Positions 11,410-24,856 of a DNA stretch of 64,000 bases are shown here, piece after piece. Under the pieces are notes generated by a model. The model worked only from the letters and a program-made list of their open reading frames with translations, was not told the origin of the DNA and did no database searches. The stretch spans positions 2,666,001 through 2,730,000 of the forward strand of contig NC_051117.1 of NCBI RefSeq assembly GCF_014839805.1, in the 5' to 3' direction. Every line of letters begins with the position of its first letter. Positions within the stretch are counted from its first letter, which is position 1. The stretch is from Manduca sexta (taxonomy: Eukaryota; Arthropoda; Insecta; Lepidoptera; Sphingidae). Position numbers and translations under genes: made by a program.

Positions 11410-13930
11410 TGATAGGAAAACATTTTCACGCAATAGTATTTTGTAGGTCATCATTATATTTCGCTTTAGAAAATTTTTTCGGTGATATATATTGAAAAAA
11501 ATATTTGACGTTGTTTAATATAGGTTATAATATATTCTCAATCAATTGGTTAATTAAATCTAAAAAAACTTTTTATGTGAATTTGATAAAAAAAATATCT
11601 ATAAATCACCTAATTTAACAATAAAAATCACGTCAAATCACGTATACAAATCAACTACTCATTATTTAAGAATTTCGCATAATATTTATAATATATAATA
11701 TTAATAAGTTTTAAATTGTAATTTAAAAAGGACTTCAGTGACCTAAAATTACAAGTACTCATAAAAATCAATATTTGAGTGCAAACGCACCGAATTCGCA
11801 CTCCATATATTAATTCTAAAGTGGATATTTTATTTACATACATGTTTAATGAAAAAAAGCATTTCGCAGCTGCCGTCGACAATAATATGCATTCTTTAAT
11901 GTTAAAATGCTTCTATTAGATTTCATGTTTATTCATACAAATGGAGTAGACAGGCTAATATAAATCTGTATTTTTAGTGTTTATACTTGTTTGAAGATAG
12001 CAGCATCTGTATCTATTTATTTTACTAAATATTCCGCATCTTTTATAATGAAAATCATTTTTCTGGTTTGTGTTTTTAATTTTAATAACGTGCTGATTTT
12101 TTTTAATACGTAATTAAACACTGGCCGCAAAAAATAATCAACAATATCCTTTTTAGTTATTTGAAATTCGAATAAATTTGAAAATCAATGAACCGGTTAT
12201 AATCTGTTTTATTAAAAACATTATAATATTTAGGCTTATTGTTAATTTAACTTTGCTAATAAAACGTCGTCGTAAATCTTTACGATTTAAAATAGGCGCG
12301 GCATCAAATTTACATCAACAAAAATCTAATTAGTTGTACAATACATAAACATACATAGAAGACCGAATATAAGAACTAATTCTTACATTATAAATACAAA
12401 TAATAACTTCTTTACATTCTATGTTATATTATATGAGATTGACACGGATCTTCCGCAAGCTTTAATAATTTCGTGTTACTGATATAAATACGTTTGTTTG
12501 TAAAAATGTTTTGATGTTTACAAGTAAGCTCAGAAACAGCTGAAAGTATTTGGATGGCATTTCCATACGGATAGACTGTGTTCCGGATTAACACGGGCTA
12601 CTTTTTATCCTAGGAATTTTCACCCACGAAAAATATTTACTAGGTAAGCTTAAGAGTATATTTGGGTTACGAGAATGTATTATATAGGGCATAAAATATA
12701 TCTTCAGTTCACTAAGAAATTCTTATTAAAAATAAAGCCCACAAAAAAAATTCTTCCAAAAATAAGCCAGGTAATAAATAGTTTAACAAAATTTTAAACG
12801 CGTGTTTAGTTTAATACGCGATTAAAAAGAAAGACACGATCTTAAAAAAATCTCAACATCAGACATCATAATCTTATTTATACATAATTTATGTATAGAG
12901 GTATAATACGGTATAAAAATAGTTTCCTATGATTACATGGATCTTTCACACGGACCTTAAAAAATCAGGTTTAAATTTTTGACGCAAGCCAACGCACTCT
13001 GAAGGTCTTGTCTTACACGTGTCAATATGGAAGTTCACCGTCGTTTCTCTAAACAACTAATTAAAAATATAAAAACAGCTTATGGATGTAATCAAACCTT
13101 TTTTGTAGGCCGTAAAAAAATATATATTTGTCATTCGGGATTCGATTTTTAAAAAATCTTTATTACATGAAGCTAAAACTTGGTAATTCTTTTTTCGAAT
13201 ATTACGCTGACATGGAAATTGGCACAGTTAAAGTAAATATATAATGTAGAAAGCTAATATTTTTATAAATGCATCCTAAATACAATAAATTAATAAAAAG
13301 TATTTTTACTCTATTAAGCGTTTGACACACATCTATACTGATTTTTTTGTTATTCTGTGAACTGAGAAGAAATTTAATTATTTGTCTTTAACGTCTTTAG
13401 TCATTATGAATCTCAAACATCTATGTATTAATACGTGAAGAAAAAAGAATGACTCCGTTTTAAGCACATTGCTCGCACGGGAGTGTGCGCATGTGTGATT
13501 TGGACATGATTAATGTTCATATAAAAAAAAATGCATGAAAAATATAATTTATGTATAATGTATTAAATATATTATTAAATTCGACGGTCGAATTTCGCCC
13601 ACTCGACTACTTGTTATTATAAGTACACGATAAAAATACGTTGTAATTATATATTTTTTTTTTTTGTAATTAAACTGCGTAAAAAGTAATTACTCTTATT
13701 TTTATTGGTTTTATTCGAAATTTAAAAATATTCATGACTTTCGTGGCTGTTTTTAATTAATACATGATTGAATCGACAACATTTTTAGTATGGATATAGC
13801 ATTTAGTGATCTTAATTTATTCGTATTTAATACCTACTTTGTTCTAAAAAAAAGTCTGATTATAAATATTTGACACCAATTAACTATTATATCAAATAAT
13901 TAAGTTTTCAGACATTTAAATTAAACTTTT
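11410..13930. other. AT-rich stretch, nothing recognised
   Basis: I see no exon, RNA gene or well-formed repeat here beyond short simple-sequence runs. Confidence 0.5.
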
Positions 13931-13934
13931 TTAC

Positions 13935-14060
13935 GGATTTTATCTCGGTTTTAATATTTTACTTTTCTCCCGACGTTTCGAAGACTGCAGCCTCATGGTC
14001 ACGGGGGGGACCGCGATAAAATTCATAAAATAGTTTAATTTAAATGACTAACATTCGCGT
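13935..14060 (+). repeat. Palindrome-ended repeat family R3 copy
   Basis: It runs from GGATTTTATCTCGGTTTTA through TTCTCCCGACGTTTCGAAG and GACTGCAGCC to ACCGCGATAAAATTC, so its two ends are inverted. Other copies are at 19620-19745 (minus), 48360-48480, 57222-57325 and 61985-62140. It is probably a short non-autonomous DNA element. Confidence 0.65.
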
Positions 14061-14579
14061 AAGCATAAGAATACATTAAGTTTTCAGATGATAGAAATTT
14101 TTAGCTCTATGATAATGTTGGATCACAAAAGGCTGTATGCGTTAGTAAGGTAAAGGAACCCTTGAGGTACACCTAATTTTAACATCTTCATAAAATCGTT
14201 TCATTAAAAAAATAAGGAAAACTTTTGGTTACATTGCAACGTATCATTACATATTATAAAACTTTATATTAAAAACTAACTAAAATTTTGTTTTTACACT
14301 ACAAAAAATCAAAATCTTGGTATGCCTTGTTAAGGTTTTCTTCGATCACACTTCTTTGTTCTAGGACAGAGTACTATATAGCGATCCCTCTTACATTGTA
14401 GCGAAAATTTACTTCATGCAAAAATGTATAACGAAAATTGATTCGTGTCAGCAAAATTGCCTAGCGCCTTACTAGCAAAATTCTACACCCGCTGTACCAT
14501 AGAAAATATTAGATAAAAATACTAATTATTGTTTGACATTGAAAACATTTCATGTAATAAATTGTAAATCACTAGTATA

Positions 14580-14583
<4 letters not shown>

Positions 14584-14616
<33 letters not shown>
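14584..14616. repeat. (TA)n microsatellite
   Basis: About sixteen uninterrupted TA units, likely length-variable. Confidence 0.9.
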
Positions 14617-14619
<3 letters not shown>

Positions 14620-14620
<1 letters not shown>

Positions 14621-15760
14621 AATATCTAGTATATTTAATTGTGTCAGAGGCAGGTACATTTGAGAGTAAGCGACAGTAAATGGTGATCTATATTAATTTA
14701 ACAATGCAGTTTTCAAGGAAACATTTGGAATCAAAGGAAAGATTTTTATTAATTTTTTGCGGTTATTTTCAACTTTAAACCGCTCTCCTGTAAAATTTGT
14801 AAAGTGGCGGTTATCTCCTTTTGGCCGTTAACTGTAGATATATAAAATAATGATTAAAATTATAAATGATATATACATAAATGAGTAGGATTTCAGCTAC
14901 CATACTGGTTTGATGGTCAAATGCTCTTGCTTACTGGCCACTTGTAAGGTACTGCTAAGACTTAATTTTAACTTACAGGGAAGGTCCCGTTAGTGTTTAT
15001 TTTTAATTTTGTTATATAAATTCACCTTCTTGGTTTTGTGAGCTGTAGATTAAGAAGTGTCGGGCGCAATTTTTATGATAATATTCTGTATGTTTTTTTC
15101 ACGATTTCCTCTAAGAGAACATTGACATCATGCAAGCGAAAGGTGGTAAAAATTAAGTCAAACCGTTTCTGCAACATATGAAAACTGTGATGCCCCAACT
15201 CCAATATAGATGATCCTAAAGGAATAATATAAGGAAAGGTAGAAGGATACATGATTCCTGGATATTTTTTTGCACCACCAAAATAAGGATCATTTTGTAG
15301 ACAAAGTTCTAGATAAAAAGATAAAAAATGGCCTTATGCAATATACAAGCTTGCATCGTCATGTATTCAAGTCTATTTATATTTTCTTATTATAAATAAA
15401 GCAATATAATAAACTTACCTATACGATATTAGCTGTCATAAAAATTGCACATAATGTAATGATTTATTGATATTAATTTGTAGGTACGCGTTGTCAAGTC
15501 ACAATATCATTTCTATGCATATTTCTAAAATCAGGTCTATCATACGATCTGAAATTATAGACTGATATTTTTTTATTTAGATATGCGAAAACTTGATCTT
15601 GTTTTTTTAGTTGATATTCGTTGCCAGGGGACGTCTAGAGTTGGAAAAATTGTTTCACTCGTTGACTTATTTTGAGTGGTTTACGGATCTGCATTGAAAT
15701 TTGTCCCTAATCAGCAGAATGATAGTTTGCAGGGTAATTATATTTGATAGTATTTATAAG
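14620..15760. other. AT-rich stretch, nothing recognised
   Basis: No coding, RNA or repeat feature could be supported here. Confidence 0.5.
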
Positions 15761-15764
15761 TAGA

Positions 15765-15935
15765 TTAGCTTTTGTTAGCGGATAGACTCGCGTGACGGTT
15801 TTTTTTCTGGGATAAAAATAGCCTACGTCCTCGTGGTCTCATTTTATCTCCATACCAAATGTCATGAAAATCCGTTTAGTAGTTTTTGCTGTCAGACAGA
15901 CGTGGTGGGGGACTTTGTTTTATAACACGTAAAGA
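15765..15935 (+). repeat. Dispersed repeat family R4 copy
   Basis: Contains CGCGTGACGG, GGGATAAAAATAGCC, TCCATACCAAATGTCATG, AAAATCCGTTTAGTAGTTTT and CAGACAGACG in the family order, ending in ACTTTGTTTTATAA. Confidence 0.7.
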
Positions 15936-16187
15936 TTTCAATTATAGCTAAGGATAATTATCGTTGCTTACAAATATTCAAAAATTCATAGCCATAGTGG
16001 AATTCTTAGGTCAGGAATGCCTCAGAGTTTACGAAAAGTGACAATAAAATAATAATTATTGGCTACAAAATCCCTTACACTGGAACATAATACAGCTGCT
16101 CGGCGTCAGAAATAGATTTTAGATGTTGTAAATATGGAAGATGTCTCTCATATACGAAGACCTCTTTGTGTAGACAGAGAGGTCCTA

Positions 16188-16213
16188 AACTAAACGGTAT
16201 GCACCGTTTAGTT
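16188..16213. repeat. Short perfect hairpin
   Basis: AACTAAACGGT and its exact inverted copy ACCGTTTAGTT are separated by only ATGC, an 11-bp perfect stem with a 4-nt loop. Function is unknown; it may be the centre of a decayed palindromic element. Confidence 0.7.
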
Positions 16214-16689
16214 ATGATATAGTAATGATTAACAAATTCAGCACTTTTTTCATGACGTATGCTAGATTTTAATAATTTATTAACTTTCTTCTTATATGAA
16301 TACAGCAAAATGATTCACTACACCTCAATTTGGGTGAAGTGGCTCATTAAAGCATCGATTGATGATTTTCCTCCAATATAATTATGGCGGCCTGTTCAAA
16401 ACCGGAAACAGAAACATTTTCTATTTTTGTAAGCCAATGGCAGTGGTCCGGCAGTTTTTATACCTTTCATTAAAAAATAATTTAAATATCAGGATGGTTT
16501 ATAACATGTAATAAAATTTGATTAAGGCAATATTTTAAAATTTGATGCTCATTACCAGACGGACAAGTATCTCGACTGAAAGCGTGCGCTTCTGTTCTTT
16601 GTCCATAACAGCAACAGCATATAACAAGGCTGCACATCGCAATCAACTGATCGTCTCCAAGACATTACATGTTAAATATCTTAATATAT

Positions 16690-16875
16690 TTGTAGCCAGT
16701 GTAACTACTGGACATAATACTTAACACCTCATGTCTCAGGCTAGCGACCGCAATGGAATACCAAACAATACTTTGTAATTTAAGGTGTTGGATGGTGTTG
16801 TTACTGTTTATAGGCGGTCGTATCGCTAACCATTAGGCGAACGGCAAGCTTGACTCATTCAAAGCAATAAAAAAT
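16690..16875 (-). repeat. Dispersed repeat family R2, truncated reverse copy
   Basis: ACTACTGGACATAATACTTA, CTCATGTCTCAGG, GGTGTTGGATGGTGTTG and GGCGGTCGTATCGCTAACCA are the reverse of the family consensus; the other half is lost. Confidence 0.7.
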
Positions 16876-17519
16876 ACTAGCTTTCACACATTAGTCGGCT
16901 AATTCGGTCAGAGTTGTCAGGAAATATATTTCCTCCTGACATGGTAATTATAGTATTTGCATACTGAATAAATCTATTAATAGGCGGAGAAAATGTTGTA
17001 CCCGTTTTAGGCATATTCTGCTTGGAGTCGTGTGAGCTTAGACATATAAAAATTTCAGAATATAGAAGAGTGCAGTAAAATAAAATGGACGTGTAGGTTA
17101 CAAATAATACGTTAAATTCGATGTTCAAATTTCGAACACTGCATAACCATCAATAGAAATTGTATCGCGTCTCTATGCATGCGCTGTATTTATGCATAGA
17201 GATCATATTCTATTCAGATTTTAAAAGTTCTTTATTCAAAATGTTTTCATTTATGAAAATTGCAGAAATATTAAATTTTATGTGGTTAAAATATTCATCA
17301 GAGATTTCCCTAAGTAATTCCAAAATCAAAATTACAACCAATACTTATGTATTGTCTTTTTGTGAAATTCAAATAAATATAATTTAAAGCCTATTACTTT
17401 TAAATAAGTGAGAAAACTATGTAAACTGCTTTACGTGTGGGTTTACACAATAGCATACATAAATCATATTATATATGTACATCATAACCTAACCGAAGTG
17501 TAAATAATGACTGAAATAA

Positions 17520-17715
17520 TATAGTCGGCGTAGATCAAAGCGAGTCTCTTTACAGCGGGTGGGCGTGGCGCTTTTCAGCGACGCGCTGCCATTGGCCGGC
17601 CGCTCCTTTGATGTCGCCGCCGACGCTGAAAATGGGGGCGGTGCGACGCTTTTCAGTGGCAAAACTTCAGATTACAGTTTCAGTTGGTTTTTTGTTATTT
17701 ATCGAGAGAAGTACT
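17520..17715 (+). promoter_or_regulatory. CpG-rich module with TCF sites, GC boxes and initiator
   Basis: Within about 150 bp there are two TCF/Pangolin-type sites (GATCAAAG at 17533-17540, CCTTTGATG at 17605-17613), two GC/KLF boxes (GGGCGTGG at 17561-17568, GGGGGCGG at 17634-17641), an inverted CCAAT (ATTGG at 17591), and a repeated CGCTTTTCAG motif (17569, 17647) with an inverted partner CGCTGAAAA at 17624. A TTTCAGTTGG initiator follows (A at 17682). It is the best promoter candidate close to FoxP. The link to Wnt signalling is inference from motifs only. Confidence 0.4.
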
Positions 17716-18023
17716 GAGATTTATTGTACGTTGTAATGAAATTGCTTGATACTAGTATTTATTATATTTAGGAATGATATAAATTGCAAATTTTATACAA
17801 CCTATTTTAATCACGTGGCAAAAGCGTAATAAAACCTGACTGAAACTTTGACAGTATATTATATTTAAAGCTTTACAACAGACGACAAGAAAAGTAAAAA
17901 AAAATCGTTGAATTTAAAAATCGCTTCTAACCTTTTTTTTCAAGTGTAAAAATAACAATTCCTTCTAGCTTTCCATATAATACATTACCTGACCTTATAC
18001 TAAAACAACTTTTTCATTTTTAG

Positions 18024-18064
18024 TCTGTGAAAAAATGAGCGAACGTTCCCCACTGGCCCATAGA
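18024..18064 (+). CDS. Candidate FoxP start exon (tentative)
   Basis: A good acceptor (TTTTTCATTTTTAG, AG at 18022-18023) precedes an ATG at 18035 in an excellent insect context (AAAAAATGA). It would encode MSERSPLAHR and end in phase 0 at a weak donor, AGA|GTTGAG (GT at 18065). Phase 0 is what the first confident FoxP exon at 25782 needs. The donor is poor, so the true start exon may be elsewhere, including upstream of the window. Confidence 0.2.
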
Positions 18065-18504
18065 GTTGAGTTCATTGTTCTATTCATTCCCTTCCAATCG
18101 ATACTCTGTACTGAAACTCGTCTGTTACAAAGCGAATTGATTCTTAATATTGCATTCTTTACGATTTTATTTTAATTGCATATTAACTAACGTCAATGTG
18201 AAACGTCACTAACTTATACGTAAATATGTATTTTTTGTGTTTTTCCTTAAATTTTGATCTTTATGAAAATTAAAATATTTTCGTATTTAATATCAAGTTT
18301 TGAGAATTTATCTACAGAGGTGACTTCTGACTTCTTTGATTGCATTTCATTTTATATATAAAACATTGGTAGTAAACTAAAATTTTAATATCTCTGCGCG
18401 ATTGAAAATATTTTCTCGAAATAAAAACAATTCAATAAAATTATGCTTATATTAATGAGATGTAGTCTAGAAGTCTATGAGCGATAAATTGCAGCAGTCC
18501 TAGA

Positions 18505-18890
18505 AATTCTGGTGGTTGATCGCGTATGCGAGGGGCCGCCGGGATACCACCGCAATATCTATTTCTACCACCAAGCAGCTATGTGTATGCGCTGTGGTGT
18601 TACAGTTTGAAGAATATTGTAACGTAATTACTAGACATTATGAAGCTTAACATCTTATGTCTCAAGATACCAAGCGCAGTATAGTATCAGGCAGTATTTT
18701 ATAGTTCAAAGTTGTGTGTGGTGTTTTATTTATTTATTTAATTAAATTAAGACGCAAAACAGAAAAGTCAAAACTATAGCAAATTATAAAATATACAAGC
18801 ATAAAAACTAAGTGTTACAGTCTATGGGCGGTTGTATCGGTTACCACCAGGCGAGCGGCAAATTCCTCTCGTCGTTCAGTTGCAAATAAA
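18505..18890 (-). repeat. Dispersed repeat family R2, reverse copy with internal insertion
   Basis: ACCACCGCAATATCTATTTC, TGAAGCTTAACATCTTATGT and GGGCGGTTGTATCGGTTACC match the reverse consensus. About 110 bp of AT-rich sequence containing a TTTATTTATTTA tract splits the copy near 18725-18825. Confidence 0.65.
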
Positions 18891-19369
18891 CAATGATCGT
18901 TCCAAACGTATTTATTATGTAGGTAACGCTTGTCGTCTTTAATCCAATCAAATAACGATTAAATGATTTTTTAAACATTAATAAATATTTGTTAATTTTT
19001 ATAATCGACTCTATAAATGCCTCCTTATAAAAATATATATAAAAGTGCCCAACTTGCGATTTAAACCCTAGATGTTCATTTCTAATATTTTTCCAAAATG
19101 CTATGCAGTATTTATAACAAACTGAATTAAAATGTAATTAAGATAGGTTAAAGGAAATGATAGATATTTTCAAAATAATTTTATAATATATTAATTCTAA
19201 ATAAATCAAGACTTTACAGAAAAAACACTGTAACCGACATTTTGCACTTTTTGCTAAAACGACTTTTTCTTCACTAATTTTAAATGTTCATGAATTATAG
19301 TATATTTATAATTATTTTTGTAACTGAATTCTGCAAATATACCAAAAATATTTTATAGTTAAAAAGAAA

Positions 19370-19428
19370 AAATACGCCTACGTCCAGCAGTAGACTGGAA
19401 CGTGCTGATGATGATGATGATGAAGAAA
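19370..19428 (+). mobile_element. LINE 3' end with (GAT)n tail
   Basis: GCCTACGTCCAGCAGTAGAC followed by GCTGATGATGATGATGATGA is the typical 3' terminus of lepidopteran RTE-like LINEs. Only the tail is present, as expected from 5' truncation during target-primed reverse transcription. Confidence 0.6.
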
Positions 19429-19619
19429 AAAACCCGTTTTAGTAAACACAGCAAGTTGTCAGTTTGGAAATTCTTCTGAAAAGGTTCGAATAAGTTTTGT
19501 CTTTGGAAAAAATTCAGATCTGATTATTATTACGGTGGAGTTTATTATAAAGATGATATTTTGTAGCCTTAGTCCAAGATTTAGCGACGGCTTAACTGCT
19601 ATATGTATATATCGGTATG

Positions 19620-19745
19620 TTCAATAATTAGTGTTCCCTCATATACAGACCCTCCCGAGACCATGAAGGCTGCAGTTTTCGAAACGTCGAGAAAAAAATT
19701 ACAATATAAAAAAACCGCGAGAAAATCCGAAAAATATATTTTTTT
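19620..19745 (-). repeat. Palindrome-ended repeat family R3, reverse copy
   Basis: GACCATGAAGGCTGCAGTTT, CGAAACGTCGAGAAAAA and CCGCGAGAAAATCCG are the reverse complement of the copy at 13935. Confidence 0.65.
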
Positions 19746-19749
19746 TAAT

Positions 19750-20970
19750 TAGTGTTTGTAACCTGCATGTATTAGGGGTTAAAAACATATTTTAAGGTAA
19801 ACAAAGGAGGTTAATGCCGATATTAATTTTGAATCTGAAAAAACCTATTTCAAGAATCGATATACTTTTTTTATGAATATTAAATTTTTTTATTCATTCA
19901 TAGTTAATATTAAGATGGTCAGTTCTGATATAAATGCGTGTCAGTGGCCGACTTTCAATTTTTTGTCAGTAACCTTAAACTATATTAGACTACATATAAT
20001 TATACACGAATTAAATTATGTTATCTTTTAACAATATTTATTACAGTTGATTTGCAAATAAATTCAGATATAGCCGTGACGGTTAAAATAAATTGATTTT
20101 TAATATAAAACGTTCATAAATTAACTTGTCTTAATATATCGCTGCTTCTCAAGGTCTGATGTTAATGTATTATGTGAGAAAAATAATATTTAAAAATTTC
20201 ATCTTAGTAAAAATTTGAAAAAATAATTAATAAATAAAATGCTTTATCATTCACGCAGGAAAACATAGTTTTACTTATGATAAGTCAAGGTACATGAGAA
20301 TATTTCATTATTATGCAAATTAAGACGTTTACATAACTACATTTTATATTGGACATAAAAGAAATGAAACGAAGAAACAACAAAGAAGTCAGCTCGGGCT
20401 GGCAGGAAAGAAGAAATATAAAATAATAATTCATGGTGCCCCGTTTATGTCTGTCGGGATTATTATTTTTTTTTACTAAAAAAGATAAACTATCATGTGA
20501 TATACATAATTCAATTTATGCAAAAAATACAACGTATAACCTTATAACAGTAAGCCAACGATATAATATTTTTATCTGTTTGTGTGTTAATGAATAGTTA
20601 AAGCAACAAAGCAATAATTCACGTCCAAATATTGTAATCTGTCGAAAATATTCATCAAAATGCTTAATCACTCACATATTTTAGCATTGACCATGGAATA
20701 TATATCATGAATCGTAAACAAAGAGTTTTATGTATGAATGTGTCGCGGATTATGACCCAAAGTTAGCGTTCGCAAGTGTTGTGGTGCTCGAATAAACACT
20801 TTATCGTCAGTGAATAAGAAGCAAAGAAGAATTTCTGCGATGTTGTATGCTGTTAGACAGGTCAGTATGTGTAGTGTATGTAGTTTTAGAGTCCGCTTAG
20901 CTGTCAATCAATTTTCCATCCCTCAGGTTTGATGCTGGGTCATAAGACAACAATATTACCGCATCGTCCG
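19750..20970. other. AT-rich stretch, nothing recognised
   Basis: No exon, RNA gene or complete repeat could be identified. Confidence 0.5.
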
Positions 20971-21269
20971 TAAGGCTGGGTGGCAATAGCATTTTTATCC
21001 GAGCATAGCAAAAGTGCCTGCACCTGATGGTAAGCGGAGTGGAGTTTAGATAGGTATCTCGCACGACATTAATTCATTGACCCAATTGTATAAAAAAGAG
21101 GTAATGAATTGAAACTTTTGTTTCAGTAAATTATAAACAATTATCGACGATATTCTTTCTTTTGGCCGCAATACCCCACAAAAACCAGATAATATTTTAT
21201 GAGATACGCTTCTGCCCCCGTAAAATACATTTTCCAGAAAAAATATCTAAAAATCTAGACCGCATGTAA

Positions 21270-21600
21270 CTTTTTTTTATACGGGCCACAGTCTTAACGG
21301 AGATCAGCCAGGTACGCTGAAGATGTTATACAGGTGTGTGCGCAATACACAGGTGCACTCTCTGTTCCTTCGCTCTCATAGTCCGGTGATACGGTAATCC
21401 GACATGACCGGAGAAAGATCAGGCGCAGGACCAACGGCTTTACGTGGTTTCCGAGGCACGGGAGAATCACACCGCCAACGTTCTGACTCCGAGCCGTGAC
21501 TGAGTAATTTTTAAGATGGAAAAACCCAGTCACAATTATTTTTGGTCCGACCCGGGATTCGAACCCAGGACCTCAGCAACTAAATGCGTGATATGTGTTT
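21270..21600 (-). repeat. Probable tRNA-derived SINE family S3
   Basis: Reading the minus strand, GGGTTCGAATCCCGGGTCGG near 21546-21566 contains a perfect B box, GGTTCGAATCC. The downstream body (AGTCACGGCTCGGAGTCAG, GTCATGTCGGATTACCG) differs from S1 and S2. It ends in a run of A on the minus strand. Only one copy is seen here. Confidence 0.55.
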
Positions 21601-22958
21601 TGTTTGATTAACACCGAACGTTGAATCTTTTTCGACTCGCTTGTCTATGAAGGTTTGATTGTGCGAACGTAGCGCCGCGCCGGTTTGATTCAATTGGAAC
21701 TCTAACTCGTTACTGCTAACTTCTTTTTTACATGGCATTGTCAATAACGAACGCGTTTGATGTTACTGCTGCAGTTTGATATAAAAGTCATTTAGACGGA
21801 CAAACTGTTTTTTTATATTGCATATGTCAGCAAACGATTGGCGATGACAAGAAATTAAACAGGGCGGCATAATTGTAACGACTGGCGGGAGGTAATCATC
21901 CCTCACCAGAAGCTTGTCTGGACCCTTTTCTTACACAGGTGCTGTAGGGTCACTTTGCTGTACTCGTATTGCAAGCCCTTCAAGTATGAGAAATATACGA
22001 TTTAGTTTGATCTTATTTACGTTATTTATTTCTGAAATATTTTGTAATCATTTCGGAAGGGAATTTATGTACGAAGTGGCCCATAGGCTGGTTTCTTATA
22101 TTGGAGCGAAATATCACGAGTGTAACGAAAAATGGGTGTTCTAGTTGCACCTATGCTTACTATTGAATTAAAAGACCTCAGTATCTTTGTTTTAATAAAG
22201 ATCATTTCTAAAAAAACTTCCAATATAAGTCGTAATATTTTTTAATCGAACATATATATATATGAACTATACATGATATAACTATAGATCTTAACGTATT
22301 CAAAGTATAAGCTGGACATTCCAGCGGTGTTGTAAGCATTGCAATCACGGTTGGACACGGTTTATCAACGTCGCTCAAGTAATAACATATTATTGTTTTC
22401 AGCCGCGCTGCGTGCGCGTTGTTTTTCCTAAAAAACAAAACATTGTAACTCGATAACTAAACATTTGACGCTGACTCACGTACGATTAAACAAACTTAAA
22501 CTTATTGATATTTGCAACGTGTCTTGGTTTTATTTTTAATTTATAACTTGGGTGGGTATTAAGGGTGCAGATAGTCGTCCTATTTCTATTACATCTTATA
22601 TAGAAATGTGGATGTTGGCTGAATGTTTCTGCTTCCTTGGTTAATTGGCGGGTTAAATTGAATGAGCGCAAGATGGCGGGGTCTCGAAAAACGCGAATGT
22701 GTAAGGTGTACTGCGGGAATATAATAAATAAAAGAGTTTACTGATTCCTGATTCCCGATCCTTTATGTATATAGATTACCTATGGACTGCCGGCGGCTGG
22801 AGCATTTTCATGTTTTTTTAGATAGATAAGCATAGCAAGTGATTGTATTAATTTTAGTAGCGATCGGACCAGTCATCGGATCATTTGGCGTGATAATGGG
22901 TACGAAGCCGGGGCGGGTCGCTATTATTAATATTCTTTTATAAATAAGTAAGTTTATG

Positions 22959-23222
22959 AACGGCGACAGCCTAGTTGGGTGTGGTACGGACTGCCGAGAC
23001 GAATGTGAGCAAGTTCAAATCCCAAGGGCGCATATCTCTGACTCCTAAAAATTATTTGTGTATACCTGAGAAGTTCTTTTTAGAAATTTTGAGAGTGTGG
23101 GAAGTCTACCAATCAGCACTAGGTTACCATACTAAGGCTTAATCCGTTTTAGTAGTAGAAGAGGCCCGTAGCCAACAGTGGGACGATAGGTACATAATAC
23201 AAGGCTGATATTATTATTACAG
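22959..23222 (+). repeat. SINE S1 copy, internally shortened
   Basis: It starts with GGCGACAGCCTAGTTGGGTG and contains the A-box core and the B-box-like AGTTCAAATCC. The middle, between the B box and the GAGAAGTTC block, is shorter than in the full-length copies. It ends in GGCTGATATTATTATTA. Confidence 0.75.
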
Positions 23223-24189
23223 TATTATGAAGGTTTTTCTATCTCTATTTGTGCTGTCCATAAACATCCAAAATATCAAGAAGGCTGGCTTAAAAGAAAG
23301 GATTGTAATTAAAAAAGTAGGTTATTGCGCCTCCAAAGGATAACTGGAGCTCGCTACAGGCTTCTAACAGGTCGAAAAAATGTCTAATGGACGCCCACAT
23401 TCAGTAGTGTTTTCCAAAGGTTAATGATAATCTGTCAGGATTATATCCTCAATATTGCATAATATGCCAATTTCCGCTAATAACGTATTTATCATTAATG
23501 TTACATAAGAAGTTTCGACGCGCAAGATGTATATCTTGATGTCACGTATATAGATAAGATTGTCAGCAGTTCGTATGTCGCATTATTGTTGTTTATTGTT
23601 ACTTCACGTTTTGCGTAATCAACATTTCTCTGCGCCATTGCTTTTGTTTCATCCGAATCGTCAATTTTTCTTGATAGATTGTCATGACAAGCTATGGGTC
23701 CAGCTCTAGGTTTTCTGACGTTGAGATGTAACATATTTAAGGTTCGTTCAGGTCGTAAAGTTAATATATGAATATATTATAAACACGCATACCTTTCAGT
23801 TGTTTTCTATCAACTCGAAACTATTCCAAAATGGCGTTTAACTAGAATAACGTGGGTGTATTTTAGTACAGAAAAAACTAGATACGTTTAATTTTTTTTT
23901 GATTTTCCTAATTAGATCAAGTTGATAAAATGTTTATGCCAATTACCTCTCAACGTCCTTGTTAAATATTCAATTGCAATTTTAATTGCAATTATGTATT
24001 CAGATAAAATTTTTTGTTACACTTTGATTATGTCCCATTTGTACAGGCACTTAATTATAATCGTTTGGAAAAAATGACATCATTTTAATGCTATGATAAA
24101 TTATTTAGGCAGTATTTTTTATTCTCCTTGTGATACTGACTGTAATAATTAGACGTAATGAGACTTAACATATACATTTAGTAATAAGC

Positions 24190-24385
24190 CTAGCTCCTGT
24201 TTACGTCTCCGCCACAGTGAAACAGTTTTTCTGCAGTACGCATCCTGCTATATATTCCCGGGACAAAAAGTAGCCTTTGTCCTTCCTAGAGTCACACACC
24301 TATCTCCAAATCGAAATCGGTTCAGTGATGCAACCGTAAAAGTGAATAGGCAGAGTTGCTTTTGCATCTATAAGTGTGGATTAAA
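24190..24385 (+). repeat. Dispersed repeat family R4 copy
   Basis: CCCGGGACAAAAAGTAGCC, TTTGTCCTTCC, TATCTCCAAATCGAAATCGG and TTCAGTGATGCAACCGTAAA follow the family order. Confidence 0.7.
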
Positions 24386-24856
24386 TAAATAAGTATTGTA
24401 TGTTTGTATTATTATACAATCGGTATTATTTTCTTGCTGAGGAAAGAGAAAGTAGGACTAAAACATTGTTAAATCGACAATATGAAATGTTTATTACCAA
24501 GGATCCTAAGGGTTTTTAAGGGTTTAGAGATGTAGCCCATGTACTTGTCTCTATGTCTGGATCCATGTAACAGAAGGTGACTATTGCCATTTAATTGCAA
24601 ACTCCGTGTTGATATTAAAGTGAAAACCCAAATCATTACCGACCTAAGGACCGAACCCTTTATCTTTCACGTATGCTACTATTCGAAAGCGACTAACAAT
24701 CTCAAGTTTACAATACAGAAGGTGGCATGTGTACAATATAGTTGGTTGTTTGTAAAACAATACTCTCTGTGTGGTGACCTCATACTGACAGCTGGCCACG
24801 CCGTCATAATATAGGGTGTCTGTTTTATTAGCCGTTGCAGCTTCATTTACACACAC

